Made by a program: the position numbers and the translations under genes. Below are positions 8,572-17,202 of a stretch of 36,234 nt of DNA, one piece after another; position 1 is the first letter of the stretch, and the number at the start of each line of letters is the position of its first letter. Where the stretch lies: assembly GCF_900130015.1 (NCBI RefSeq), contig NZ_FQXS01000014.1, positions 1-36,234 of the forward strand, in the 5' to 3' direction. Under the pieces are notes generated by a model. It saw only the letters and a program-made list of their open reading frames with translations, had not been told where the DNA came from and made no database searches. This stretch comes from Desulfofustis glycolicus DSM 9705. GTDB taxonomy: Bacteria; Desulfobacterota; Desulfobulbia; Desulfobulbales; Desulfocapsaceae.

Positions 8572-9951
8572 TCAGGAAAAGCTCAGGCCGTGTTTGCTGA
8601 TCATCTGGTAGAGTCGCGAGCGCGACAGGCCGGAGAGGCGGCAGGCGGCGGAGATATTGCCCGCCGAAGCGGCGCAGAGGCGCTGCAGGTAGTCGATTTC
8701 GTACTGATCCTTAAAAGAGCGCCACGGCGGCAGGCAGGACATGCTGATTGTACCGACCGGCTGATCCTGCTGGAAACCGGCCCGAACCTGCATGACCCGG
8801 AACGATTCGGGAAGGTGGATGGAAAAGCAGGTTGGTCCGAGCATCGGATTGGTAAAAACCTGCTCCATAACCTGCGACAGTTCCCGAATATTGCCGGGCC
8901 AGTCGTGGGCGGCGAGGGTATCGAGAAAATCGGCGCTGATGCCTTTGGTTTCGAGGCTGTAGCGTTGACAGAGATCATGCATGAAATAGCTGACCAGCTC
9001 ACGCAGGTCCTCTTTTCGCTCTTTCAATGGCGGCAGCTCGATGGTAAGCGCCTTCAGGCGAAACAGCAGGTCTTCTCTGAAGGCGCCGGTGGCGACCAGT
9101 TCGTCGAGCTTCCTGTTGGTTGCCGCCACCAGGCGAAAATCACTGAATTGGTGGTGGTTTGAGCCGACCGGTCGATATTCGTGCTCCTGGAGCAGTCGCA
9201 GGAAGGTCTTTTGGGTGGCCGGAGGCAATTCACCGACCTCGTCAAGGAACAGGGTGCCCCGGTGGGCGTGTTTGACCAGACCGTCGTGGTCGCGGTCGGC
9301 GTTGGTAAAGGCGCCCTTGACGTGTCCGAACAGGGTGCTCTCGATCAGGGTCTCCGGCAAGGCAGCGCAGTCGACGATAATGAAATTCTCCCGGCTTCGC
9401 CTGCTGTTTTCATGGATGGCCTTGGCAAACAATTCTTTGCCGGTACCGGAGTCTCCGGAGATGAGCACGCTCACATCGGTAGCCGCCGCGGCGGCTACCT
9501 GGTCAAGACAGCGGCCTATGGCCGCGCTGCTGCCGATGATCCGGCTGCGCTTCAGGGCTACCGGGATCTTCGTGACTTTCTGCCGTTCCCTGCGGTATTG
9601 CAGGGCCCGGGCCAGGTGCAGGTCCAACTCCCTGATCACGTGCGGTTTGGCGATATAGCTCCAGGCGCCGCTACGCACCGCCCGTTCGGCGCCGTCGGCC
9701 TCACCCTGTCCGGTGATGATAATCACCTCCGGTTCCGTTCTGGTGCGCTTGAAGGTGGCGATATGCTCCAGCCCGTTACCGTCCGGCAATTGGACGTCAA
9801 GCAGGATGACATCGAAGCTGCGGTCGGCGGCGCATCTGCGACCGTCGGTCAGGGTATGGGCCCCAACCGCAGAATGACCCGCCGCAGTGAGCTGCTCGAA
9901 GAGCATCGAACAGAGGACGGTATCGTCATCGATGATCAGGATCGAGGCCAT
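8572..9951 (-). CDS. Sigma-54-dependent response regulator, NtrC family (459 aa)
   Basis: The domains in order are receiver (1-118, phosphoacceptor D52, conserved K102-P103), AAA+ sigma-54 interaction domain (about 136-360) and a Fis-type helix-turn-helix (about 430-455). Walker A is GDSGTGKE at 166-173 and Walker B is LFLDE at 234-238. The sigma-54 contact loop reads GAFTNA (213-218) instead of the usual GAFTGA. When phosphorylated it should form a ring and remodel RNA polymerase bound at -24/-12 promoters, most plausibly the one at 8406-8420. Its start overlaps the end of the hybrid kinase gene by 26 bp, so the two form one operon with coupled translation. A strong terminator follows. Confidence 0.95.
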   Translation of the reverse strand: MASILIIDDDTVLCSMLFEQLTAAGHSAVGAHTLTDGRRCAADRSFDVILLDVQLPDGNGLEHIATFKRTRTEPEVIIITGQGEADGAERAVRSGAWSYIAKPHVIRELDLHLARALQYRRERQKVTKIPVALKRSRIIGSSAAIGRCLDQVAAAAATDVSVLISGDSGTGKELFAKAIHENSRRSRENFIIVDCAALPETLIESTLFGHVKGAFTNADRDHDGLVKHAHRGTLFLDEVGELPPATQKTFLRLLQEHEYRPVGSNHHQFSDFRLVAATNRKLDELVATGAFREDLLFRLKALTIELPPLKERKEDLRELVSYFMHDLCQRYSLETKGISADFLDTLAAHDWPGNIRELSQVMEQVFTNPMLGPTCFSIHLPESFRVMQVRAGFQQDQPVGTISMSCLPPWRSFKDQYEIDYLQRLCAASAGNISAACRLSGLSRSRLYQMISKHGLSFS

Positions 9952-11875
9952 GATCGAGAATCTCGCGGATACTGTGCGCCAGGATGTTCCGGCGCAACGG
10001 TTTATTGATAAATACCCGGATGCCGATGCGCAGCGCCGTGCTGCGATCGATCCGTTCGTGATAACCGGTGATCAGGATGATCGGCAGGGCTGGGCGCAGG
10101 GCAAGCATTTCCCGGGCCATCTCGGTGCCGGTCATGTTCGGCATGGTCATATCGGTGATCACCAGGTCGAAGGCGCCGCTGTTTTCGCGAAAGCAGCGAA
10201 CGGCCTCAAGACTGTCAGTGAACGCGGTAACCTGGTAGCCGAGCCGCTCGAGCGTTGTCGTCAGCAGGTCGGTGAGTTGCTGTTCGTCATCGACGAGCAT
10301 GATATGCTCGCTGCCGCCGCGAACCGGAGCCGGTTTCTCTGTTGTCGTCTCTGCCGGCTCGGCGATGGCCGGCAGGTGGATATCGAACGTGGTGCCGCGT
10401 CCCGGTTCGCTGGTAACGCTGATGTTGCCGCGATGCTTTTTGACGATGCCGTGAACGACGGCCAGGCCGAGTCCGGTGCCCCGGTCTTTCGGCTTGGTGG
10501 TGAAGAACGGATCGAAAATGCGCTGCCGGATCGTCTCGTCCATGCCGCAGCCGCTGTCGGCAACGCTGATCTTCAGGTAACGGCCGGCGGGCAAGGCCGG
10601 ATGGTGAAGGGCGCCGGCCGACTCATCAAGATCAACGGCCGACACCGTGACCTGGATGGTGCCGTGTTCAGTCTCGATCGCCTGCCGGGCATTGGTGCAC
10701 AGGTTCATGATAACCTGGTGGATCTGGCCGGCGTCGGCCATGATCGCCGGGGCGTCGCTATCGATCCGATAGGTCAGCTTGATGGTTGATGGGAATGAGG
10801 AGCGGAGCAGTTTCAGCGCCTCCTTGATGATCGACTGGGCCTTCAGCGGTCTGAGCGGCTCGTCCCCCAGATCCTGTCGGCTGAACGTCAGGATCTGGCT
10901 GATCAGTTCCGCCGCCCGATCGCCGGCAGCGAGGATATGGTCCAACGGGTAGGCGAGCGGGTCATCGTCCGCCAGCTGTCCTTTGGCGATCTGGGCATAA
11001 CCGAGGATGGCGGACAGGATATTGTTGAAATCGTGGGCGATGCCGCCGGCCAGCGTGCCGATGGCTTCGAGCTTGACGGCCTGCTGGAGCTGCTTTTCCA
11101 GTTCCTCTTCCCGGCTGATGTCGCGTTTGACCGCAACGAAAGCGGAGACCGTGCGGTCGGCATCGACAATCGGCGAGATGGTTGTCATTTCCGAAAAGAG
11201 CGTGCCGTCTTTGGCGCGGTTGACCAAGCGCCCTTTCCAGACCCGGCCGCTCAGGATAGTTTCCCAGAGCTGCCGGTAAAAGGCTTCATCGTGGCGGCCG
11301 CTTTTCAGCAGGTTCATGTTGTGGCCGATCGCCTCTTCCCGGGAATAACCGGTTGTTTCGCTGAAGGCCGGGTTGATATAGCGGATGATACCCTGGGTGT
11401 CGGTAATGACGACCATCTCCGAAGTCTGCTCGATGGCGGTTGACAATCGCCGACGCTCTTCTTCCTGGCGAAGGGTGTCGGTGACATCGCGGGCAATCTG
11501 GACGATTCTCCCTGCGGATCCGTCGGCGGCAGGGATTTTGGCAATGGAGAGTTCAAACGTCCTGCCGAGCACCTCGTTGCGGACCAGATGCCGTTGGGGG
11601 ATACCGATTTCTGTTAGTACTGCTGCCGGACACAGGGGGCACGGATCTTGACGGCCGTGAAACGCTTCATAACAGCGCTTGCCGACCAGTTCTCCAAGTT
11701 GGTAACCGAATAGCCGGTGCGCGGCGCGATTGGCCCGAATGATCTGCAGATCGGTCTCCATGATGGTGATGATATCGTCGATGGCATCGACGGTCTGTTC
11801 CCATTCATGCTTGCCGCGGCTGATGGCGGCAGAAATACTCCGGGTCCGGCTGCCGTTGTCGTGGATGTCTGTCAT
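9926..11875 (-). CDS. Hybrid PAS sensor histidine kinase with C-terminal receiver (649 aa)
   Basis: This is a soluble sensor kinase and the likely partner of the overlapping sigma-54 regulator. PAS 1 (about 22-140) contains a CPLC pair in an insertion, PAS 2 lies at about 155-270, and then the HisKA domain carries H281 in GGIAHDFNN. The HATPase domain follows with N box [11 protein letters not shown]1 DSGCGMD, F box FDPFFTTK and G2 GTGLGLA. The C-terminal receiver has phosphoacceptor D575 in VITDMTMPN. No membrane segment is present, so it should sense a cytoplasmic signal. The frame is open for 94 more codons upstream, but these overlap a separate membrane-protein gene and carry no PAS sequence, so I start at the ATG at 11875. 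Its ribosome binding site is weak. Confidence 0.9.
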   Translation of the reverse strand: MTDIHDNGSRTRSISAAISRGKHEWEQTVDAIDDIITIMETDLQIIRANRAAHRLFGYQLGELVGKRCYEAFHGRQDPCPLCPAAVLTEIGIPQRHLVRNEVLGRTFELSIAKIPAADGSAGRIVQIARDVTDTLRQEEERRRLSTAIEQTSEMVVITDTQGIIRYINPAFSETTGYSREEAIGHNMNLLKSGRHDEAFYRQLWETILSGRVWKGRLVNRAKDGTLFSEMTTISPIVDADRTVSAFVAVKRDISREEELEKQLQQAVKLEAIGTLAGGIAHDFNNILSAILGYAQIAKGQLADDDPLAYPLDHILAAGDRAAELISQILTFSRQDLGDEPLRPLKAQSIIKEALKLLRSSFPSTIKLTYRIDSDAPAIMADAGQIHQVIMNLCTNARQAIETEHGTIQVTVSAVDLDESAGALHHPALPAGRYLKISVADSGCGMDETIRQRIFDPFFTTKPKDRGTGLGLAVVHGIVKKHRGNISVTSEPGRGTTFDIHLPAIAEPAETTTEKPAPVRGGSEHIMLVDDEQQLTDLLTTTLERLGYQVTAFTDSLEAVRCFRENSGAFDLVITDMTMPNMTGTEMAREMLALRPALPIILITGYHERIDRSTALRIGIRVFINKPLRRNILAHSIREILDHGLDPDHR

Positions 11876-11985
11876 CGCGGTGGAAAAAACAATTGATCGG
11901 CAAAAGGCCTCTGCTCCGATTTCTAAGCGTCTCCCAATAGTAACAGGAAAAAAAACGGAAAGGCAAGACTGCCTAACAGTTTCTG

Positions 11986-12303
11986 CTATCTTGTCGGTAA
12001 TCGGGCGAGTTCCCTGATGACTCCCCACCAGAGAAGGGGAATGGCGGTGAGCAGTAGAAGACAGATCAAGCCGAGAAAAAGATGATAGGCCGTGTCGACC
12101 CGTTTTACTCTTGTGGTGTTTTGCTTGGCGGAGTGGCGGACATAAGCCAGCATGCACTCGGTGGCAACAAAAAGCAGGGAGGCAAAGGCTCCCCAGAAGA
12201 ACGGGGAGCCTATCAATCCGAGCAGCGCCGATTGGCGAACGACCTCGGCAATGACTACACCCAGCCAGAAAAAGGCAGCGATGCCGACCAGCAAGCGCAC
12301 CAT
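11986..12303 (-). CDS. Small hypothetical membrane protein (105 aa)
   Basis: Three hydrophobic stretches are visible: about 3-20 (VRLLVGIAAFFWLGVVIAEV), 30-50 (GLIGSPFFWGAFASLLFVATE) and 73-95 (YHLFLGLICLLLLTAIPLLWW). A short basic loop lies between the second and third. I do not recognise a family. The ATG at 12303 follows AGGGAGA at good spacing, which supports a real gene. It lies 110 bp upstream of the hybrid kinase in the same direction and could be cotranscribed with it. If so, a membrane partner for an otherwise soluble kinase is conceivable, but that is speculation. Confidence 0.65.
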   Translation of the reverse strand: MVRLLVGIAAFFWLGVVIAEVVRQSALLGLIGSPFFWGAFASLLFVATECMLAYVRHSAKQNTTRVKRVDTAYHLFLGLICLLLLTAIPLLWWGVIRELARLPTR

Positions 12304-12494
12304 GGATATCTCCCTATACGGTAAATACGTTGTGATGATACCGGTCTCCTGTGAACCTGACCCGGCGTGCCGTTTTTATACTCTGATCAACCGTCGACAA
12401 CAAGATCGTTTTCCGGAGAGGTACATTCTGACCGGGTTTGCCATGCCGCGGGCTATAGGGTAAACTGGAAGCTGTCACCGCACCTGAAAGCACA

Positions 12495-12507
12495 TTGCAT
12501 AATGCAA
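12495..12507. promoter_or_regulatory. Short inverted repeat upstream of the GNAT-nitrilase gene
   Basis: TTGCAT and ATGCAA flank a single A, which makes a perfect 13-bp dyad 65 bp before the ATG at 12573. It could be an operator, but one short dyad is weak evidence. No convincing -35/-10 pair was found nearby. The rest of 12304-12572 shows nothing else I can support. Confidence 0.3.
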
Positions 12508-12572
12508 GATCCTCGTCCGGCAAGATATAAGGGGGAGATTGAAAAATTCGGAATTTCTGGAGAGCTTAGCGT

Positions 12573-14108
12573 ATGGTTGAGGAACCGCAGCACAAACTGG
12601 CAACGAGACATCTGCGTGTTGACGATTACGAAGCGCTGCGAGATATCAACGATCGCGTATATCACGGCGTCGGCACCCCGTGGACCCACGACGAGATCGC
12701 AGCCTTGATCGGACACTTTCCGGAAGGCCAGATTTGTATTGAGGACAATGGCGTACCGGTGGCCATCGCCCTGTCGCTGATCATCGATTACAGCCTGTTC
12801 GGCAGCCGCCATTCCTACCATCAGATCACCGGCAACGGGACCTTTCGCACCCATGATCCGGAGGGGGATTATCTCTACGGCATCGAAGTCTTCGTAGATC
12901 CGGAATACCAGGGCATGCGCCTCGGGCGGCGGCTCTACGATACGCGCAAGGAGTTGGCAGAGAATCTCAACCTCAAAGGGATCCTGCTCGGCGGCCGGAT
13001 CCCCGGTTACCATGAACATGCGAAAGAGATGTCGCCCCAGCAGTACATCCTCAAGGTGAAGAACCGGGAACTGCACGACCCGGTGCTCACCTTTCAGCTC
13101 TCCAACGACTTTCACGTTCGCAGCCTGCTGCCTGACTATTGGCCGAAGGATCACCCGTCCCGCGGCCATGCGGTACTGCTCGAGTGGCTAAATATTTATT
13201 ATGAAAAGAAAACCAGGCTGATCGGCGGTGCAAAGTCGGTGGCCCGGCTCGGTGTAGTCCAGTGGCAGATGCGCCGTTTCGATTCCTTCGACGACTTCAT
13301 GCAGCAGGTGGAATTTTTCGTAGATACGGTCAGCGATTACCAGGCCGATATCGTCCTCTTCCCTGAATTGCTCAACGCGCCGCTGATCCATACCTACGAG
13401 GGTAACAATCCGGCCGAGGCAATGCGCAAGTTGGCCGAATACACGGATGATATGCGTCAGGCCATGATCGACATGGCGCTCGCCTACAATATCAATATCG
13501 TTGCCGGCAGTGTCCCGTCGCTCGATGATTCGGACCGGCTGCGCAACGTCAGCTTTCTCTGCCGGCGCGACGGCACCTGGGACAGTCAGGCCAAGCTGCA
13601 TATCACGCCGGAAGAGGATGCCCATTGGCGTTTCATTGGCGGCAATCAGTTGAAAGTCTTCGACACCGACGTCGGTAAGATCGGTATTCTGATTTGCTAC
13701 GACGTCGAGTTTCCGGAACTGGCCCGGCTACAGACGCTCAAGGGTATGAAGTTGCTGCTGGTGCCGTACTGGACCGATACCAAGACCGGTTATCTCCGGG
13801 TTCGTCGCTGCGCCCAGGCGCGCGCCATCGAGAACGAATGCTTCGTAGCCATTTCCGGCAGTGTCGGCAATATTCCGAAGGTCGAGACCATGGGGATTCA
13901 GTACTCGCAGTCGGCGGTGTTCACGCCGTCCGATTTCTCCTTCCCCCACGACGCCATCGCCGCCGAGGCGACACCGGGAATCGAGACCACGCTGGTCACC
14001 GATCTTGATCTCGATATGATCAAGGAATTGCGGGCACTCGGCAGTGTTCGCAATGTTCAAAGCAGGCGCACCGATCTCTACGACCTGCGCTGGCTGGACG
14101 GATCGTGA
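12573..14108 (+). CDS. Bifunctional GNAT N-acetyltransferase / carbon-nitrogen hydrolase fusion (511 aa)
   Basis: The N-terminal GNAT domain (about 12-200) has the acetyl-CoA loop in YQGMRLGRRLYDTRKE. The C-terminal nitrilase-superfamily domain (about 222-505) has an intact catalytic triad: E265 in LFPELL, K341 in QAKLHI and nucleophile C375 in ILICYDVEFPE. Nitrilase-like domains cleave or form amide bonds, and the fused acetyltransferase may supply or modify the same amide. Fusions of this type are known among bacterial annotations but the substrate is not established to my knowledge. The start at 12573 has GGAGAG upstream. It is transcribed away from the kinase cluster, and a UbiB-like gene follows after 75 bp, possibly in the same transcript. 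Confidence 0.92.
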   Translation: MVEEPQHKLATRHLRVDDYEALRDINDRVYHGVGTPWTHDEIAALIGHFPEGQICIEDNGVPVAIALSLIIDYSLFGSRHSYHQITGNGTFRTHDPEGDYLYGIEVFVDPEYQGMRLGRRLYDTRKELAENLNLKGILLGGRIPGYHEHAKEMSPQQYILKVKNRELHDPVLTFQLSNDFHVRSLLPDYWPKDHPSRGHAVLLEWLNIYYEKKTRLIGGAKSVARLGVVQWQMRRFDSFDDFMQQVEFFVDTVSDYQADIVLFPELLNAPLIHTYEGNNPAEAMRKLAEYTDDMRQAMIDMALAYNINIVAGSVPSLDDSDRLRNVSFLCRRDGTWDSQAKLHITPEEDAHWRFIGGNQLKVFDTDVGKIGILICYDVEFPELARLQTLKGMKLLLVPYWTDTKTGYLRVRRCAQARAIENECFVAISGSVGNIPKVETMGIQYSQSAVFTPSDFSFPHDAIAAEATPGIETTLVTDLDLDMIKELRALGSVRNVQSRRTDLYDLRWLDGS

Positions 14109-14183
14109 CATGAGATCCTGTTTTGGGACGATTACGGTGTCAGACGACTTGATCGCTGGGCGCCGACAGATCGGGGAGGATCG

Positions 14184-15836
14184 ATGAATCTGGCTGACCT
14201 GAAGAAACTGAAACGATTCAAGGACATTGTCGCCACCTTGGCAACATATGGTTTTGATGAAGTTGCCGATCGTCTGGAAGTGCCCGGGGGCGAGTTGTTA
14301 CGCAAGATGAGCCCGGTCGAGGGAGATCTCGATATCTATCAGCGGATCCGTCTCGTTCTCGAAGAACTTGGGCCGACATTCGTCAAATTCGGGCAGATTA
14401 TGAGTCTGCGGCCGGACCTGTTGCCGGAGCCGTTGTTGCAGGAGTTGGCATCTCTGCAAGACAAGGTCCCGCCGGTGCCGACCGAGGAGGTCCTGCCACT
14501 TGTCGAGGAGGCCATCGGCGGCCCGATTGATGCAGTGTTTTCGGCTTTTCCCGATGAGCCGCTTGCCGCCGCTTCGTTGTCCCAGGTCTATCGGGCACAA
14601 CTGCGCCGGGGCGGCACCGTGGTCGCCGTCAAGGTGCAGCGCCCGAATATCCGTGAGAACATCGATGCCGATCTCGGTATCCTCGAGGGCATATGCCGCC
14701 TGCTCGATGAGAAGTTTACCGAATTGCAGCCCTATGACCTGCCCACCCTGGCCAAGACGGTGCGCCGCCATGTGATCAAGGAACTCGATTTTTCCGAAGA
14801 GTTGGAGAATATGACGATTGCCCGGGCGGCAGCGGACCAGACCGGTCTGCTGATTCCGAAGTCGTATGAGCAATACAGCTCGGAGCGGGTACTGGTCATG
14901 GATCTTTTCGAAGGGGTGACCTTTCGAGAAATTGACGGGATCCCCGATCTCGACCGCAAGCAGGTGGCCCGGCGGGGCCTGCGCTCGGCGGTCGTCCAGA
15001 TTTTCGATCAGGGCTTCTTCCACGCCGACCCCCACCCCGGCAACATGTTGGTCGGCACCGACGGGACGCTTTGCCTGATCGATTGGGGTATGGTTGGCAG
15101 GCTGACCGAACGGGACCGATTCACCCTGCTCGACCTGCTCCAGGCTGTGGTGGACAAGGATAGCGAGTCGCTGGCCGAAGCGGTGCTGGCGTTGTGTCAC
15201 GGCAGTGAGGAACTGGTCGAACCCACCGAGCTGGAGCGGGACCTGCTCGAGATCCTGGATAAATATTATGCCGTCCCGATCAAGGACGTCAATCTCGGCC
15301 AGCTGCTCGCCCGCCTGCTCGCTCTGTTGCGCACGTATCGTCTGCACCTGCCGAACCACTTGGTGATCATGATCAAGGCAATGATTACCGCCGAGGGTTC
15401 GGCTCGTCTGGTCTATCCGGAGCTCGACGTGATCAGCGAGGTCAGGGAACGGGTTCATCGCATGGCCCGCCGCCGCTATCACCCGAAGGTCTGGTGGCGG
15501 GAGCTGCGCTCCCTGATCGCCTCGTTTCGTTTCGGTCCCCGCGACATTCCCCGGCGCTTGCAGCGGATCATCGCCAAGATGGAAAAAGGGGAGCTCGGTT
15601 TCGTCTTTCACCTCGCCAAGCTCGAGGAACTGGTCGCCACCCTGGAGAGCGCCTCCAACCGGCTGACCGCCGGCATCGTTGCCGGTTCGATCATCATAGG
15701 TTCGTCGATGATCATCACCACCGGTATCGGACCGCTGCTCTTCGGTTTTCCGGCGCTCGGCGTGATCGGCTACCTGTTGTCGGTGGTGCTCGGGCTCTAT
15801 CTGGTGATCACCATCCTGAGAACCAAAAAATATTGA
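14184..15836 (+). CDS. UbiB/ABC1/AarF-family atypical protein kinase-like protein (550 aa)
   Basis: Members of this family support ubiquinone or other isoprenoid-lipid metabolism through an atypical kinase fold at the membrane. The hallmark KFGQ segment lies near residue 67, the Ala-rich loop plus VAVKVQRP ATP-binding lysine segment near 131-154, the catalytic loop HADPHPGN near 279-286 and the metal-binding segment LIDWGM near 298. The last motif is DWG rather than the more common DFG. Two C-terminal transmembrane helices (about 495-545) anchor the protein. GGGGAGG precedes the ATG. Quinone biosynthesis is a reasonable but unproven role. Its 3' end is followed by two palindromic repeats that may limit readthrough. 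Confidence 0.92.
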   Translation: MNLADLKKLKRFKDIVATLATYGFDEVADRLEVPGGELLRKMSPVEGDLDIYQRIRLVLEELGPTFVKFGQIMSLRPDLLPEPLLQELASLQDKVPPVPTEEVLPLVEEAIGGPIDAVFSAFPDEPLAAASLSQVYRAQLRRGGTVVAVKVQRPNIRENIDADLGILEGICRLLDEKFTELQPYDLPTLAKTVRRHVIKELDFSEELENMTIARAAADQTGLLIPKSYEQYSSERVLVMDLFEGVTFREIDGIPDLDRKQVARRGLRSAVVQIFDQGFFHADPHPGNMLVGTDGTLCLIDWGMVGRLTERDRFTLLDLLQAVVDKDSESLAEAVLALCHGSEELVEPTELERDLLEILDKYYAVPIKDVNLGQLLARLLALLRTYRLHLPNHLVIMIKAMITAEGSARLVYPELDVISEVRERVHRMARRRYHPKVWWRELRSLIASFRFGPRDIPRRLQRIIAKMEKGELGFVFHLAKLEELVATLESASNRLTAGIVAGSIIIGSSMIITTGIGPLLFGFPALGVIGYLLSVVLGLYLVITILRTKKY

Positions 15837-15854
15837 ATCAACCGTATGCGCTTC

Positions 15855-15878
15855 GGGGACAGGTTTCAACCTGTCCCC
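15855..15878. repeat. Palindromic repeat, copy 1
   Basis: Two 11-base arms, GGGGACAGGTT and AACCTGTCCCC, flank TC. The palindrome lies 19 bp after the UbiB-like stop codon. As RNA it would form a strong hairpin, but no T run follows, so any terminator role is uncertain. Confidence 0.85.
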
Positions 15879-15906
15879 ATCAGGATATGCCTTGTTTTTA
15901 CGTGTC

Positions 15907-15930
15907 GGAGACAGGTTTTAACCTGTCCCC
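15907..15930. repeat. Palindromic repeat, copy 2
   Basis: The arms GGAGACAGGTT and AACCTGTCCCC surround TT. This is the same family as copy 1, located 28 bp away in the same orientation, with one mismatch in the left arm. The pair fills most of the gap before the DUF1566 gene. Confidence 0.85.
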
Positions 15931-15974
15931 CATAAGGGCATGCCACGTTTTATGAACATTCCGGACGAATCATT

Positions 15975-16874
15975 ATGACCTCGAACTCCCGTTTCCACCT
16001 GCTCTCCGATGATCTCGTCGAAGACCGCTTGACCGGCCTGGTCTGGGCCCGTGATGCCGGCTGTCTCGAATTTCCGCTGAGCTGGTCGGAAGGACTGCAG
16101 GCGATTGGTGACATGAACCGCGATGCTCGCTTCGGCCGGACCGACTGGCGGATGCCGAATCGCGTTGAGTTGCGTAGCCTGGTTGATCACGGTGAAAAAC
16201 AACCCGCCCTGCCGGCCGGTCATCTGTTTCGCCAGGTATTCTCCGGCTGGCACTGGACCTCGACGACTGCCGCCATTGCACCGGCTTATGCCTGGTACGT
16301 CCACCTGGAAGGCGCTCGGATGTTTTACGGCAACAAGCGTGACTTTTACTGGCTCTGGCCGGTCTGCGGCAGCAGTACGATCCTGCCCCGCACCGGCCAG
16401 CTGGAATGTTTCGACGACCAAGGCCGGGTTATCGATTGCCTGAACAGCGGCCAGGACGGCGATTTGCGAGCCGGTGCCCCCTGGCCGCAGCCCCGATTTT
16501 CCATCATTGATGATGGTGTGCTCGACCGTCTGACCGGCCTGATCTGGTATGACCGGGGCGGTTTCGGCGATCCGGTCGCCGACTGGTCAGAGGCCTTGGC
16601 TGCGGTAGACGATTATAAAACCCGAACCGGTCATCCCTGGCGTCTGCCGACCATCAGGGAGCTTGAAAGTCTGGTCGATGCCGCCAGCCACAGTCCGGCC
16701 CTGCCGGCCGACCACCCGTTCCGGGAACCGGTCGATACCTACTGGTCTGCCACCACCAGCGGATTCGACCCTGACTGGGCCTTTGCTCTCTATCTCACCA
16801 AAGGCGCGATCGGCGTCGGCCATAAAAAGGCCGCGGGTTTTTCCGTCTGGCCGGTCAGAGGTGATCGGCGGTGA
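15975..16874 (+). CDS. Protein with two DUF1566 (Lcl C-terminal-like) domains (299 aa)
   Basis: The protein is an internal duplication. Each half carries DRLTGLxW near its start, then a W(R/K)(M/L)P block followed by a ELxSLVD helix, and ends in a WPV(C/R)G strand. The halves span about 15-135 and 178-298. DUF1566 domains are C-type-lectin-like and are often found on secreted or surface proteins; a specific function cannot be given. No signal peptide is visible, so this version may be cytoplasmic or use another route. The ATG at 15975 has only a weak ribosome binding site. Palindromic repeats flank it on both sides (15907 and 17181), and the riboswitch promoter lies 74 bp after its stop. Confidence 0.85.
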   Translation: MTSNSRFHLLSDDLVEDRLTGLVWARDAGCLEFPLSWSEGLQAIGDMNRDARFGRTDWRMPNRVELRSLVDHGEKQPALPAGHLFRQVFSGWHWTSTTAAIAPAYAWYVHLEGARMFYGNKRDFYWLWPVCGSSTILPRTGQLECFDDQGRVIDCLNSGQDGDLRAGAPWPQPRFSIIDDGVLDRLTGLIWYDRGGFGDPVADWSEALAAVDDYKTRTGHPWRLPTIRELESLVDAASHSPALPADHPFREPVDTYWSATTSGFDPDWAFALYLTKGAIGVGHKKAAGFSVWPVRGDRR

Positions 16875-16947
16875 CGTATCGGTAACCGGGACAGATTGAG
16901 GTTACCGGACAAGACGGCTGGTTCCTGACATGAAAATAATGAGGAGC

Positions 16948-16977
16948 TTGACAGCCACGCCTGAATTTCGATAGGAT
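16948..16977 (+). promoter_or_regulatory. Sigma-70 promoter of the riboswitch transcript
   Basis: A perfect -35 TTGACA (16948-16953) is followed after 18 bp by -10 TAGGAT (16972-16977). The predicted transcription start near 16984 is about 20 nt before the aptamer, which is the placement expected for a riboswitch leader. Confidence 0.75.
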
Positions 16978-17000
16978 TGAGTATATGGACATATACAAAT

Positions 17001-17075
17001 AAGACAAAGCCAAACCCGCCGCGAGACGGGGACGGAAAGCCACGGATCTTCTGAGAAAGCCGGGCCGCCTGCAGG
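17001..17075 (+). promoter_or_regulatory. GEMM-I riboswitch (cyclic di-GMP or cyclic GMP-AMP aptamer)
   Basis: The conserved blocks occur in order: GCCAAACC, a stem closed by a GCGA tetraloop (17021-17024), GGGACGGAAAGCC (17029-17041), a short P3 hairpin TCTT/GAGA, then AAAGCCGGGCCGCC (17056-17069). The P2 stem pairs 17015-17020 with 17025-17030 around one C-A mismatch. From family knowledge, GEMM-I aptamers bind c-di-GMP, and a Geobacter-type subgroup (GEMM-Ib) binds 3',3'-cGAMP. The GCGAG loop, CGGAAAGCC and CTGAGA-AAGCCGGGC parts look like that subgroup. However, by my hand alignment to Vc2 the base at the selectivity position (Vc2 G20) is G, as in c-di-GMP binders. The nearest downstream gene is the GAF protein at 17435. 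Confidence 0.85.
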
Positions 17076-17090
17076 AAGGCGCCCGGCTTT
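17056..17090 (+). terminator. Expression-platform terminator of the GEMM riboswitch
   Basis: AAAGCCGGG (17056-17064) pairs perfectly with CCCGGCTTT (17082-17090), extended inward by CGCCT/AGGCG pairs around one bulge, and is followed by GTTC. The 5' arm is also the conserved 3' strand of the aptamer, so ligand binding should prevent terminator formation and turn expression on. That logic is inferred from the overlap. Confidence 0.75.
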
Positions 17091-17180
17091 GTTCATGTGA
17101 GCCATCCTCATCGGGTGGCAAATCACACGATGAATGACAGGTCTGCGGTCAGGGAGCAGCCGGTTTATATGAAAATCGGC

Positions 17181-17202
17181 GGGACAGGTTTTAACCTGTC
17201 CC
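17181..17202. repeat. Palindromic repeat, copy 3, inside the riboswitch leader
   Basis: The arms GGGACAGGTT and AACCTGTCCC flank TT. It lies between the riboswitch terminator and the GAF gene, within a 344-base leader (17091-17434). The remainder of that leader has two direct CCACGGTG copies (17332 and 17357) but no other gene or motif that I can support. Confidence 0.85.

Noticed and set aside
14298-15869. A 523-codon open frame antisense to the UbiB-like gene
   Set aside because: The plus-strand frame carries all UbiB family motifs; the antisense product has no recognisable domain and reflects codon bias in GC-rich DNA.
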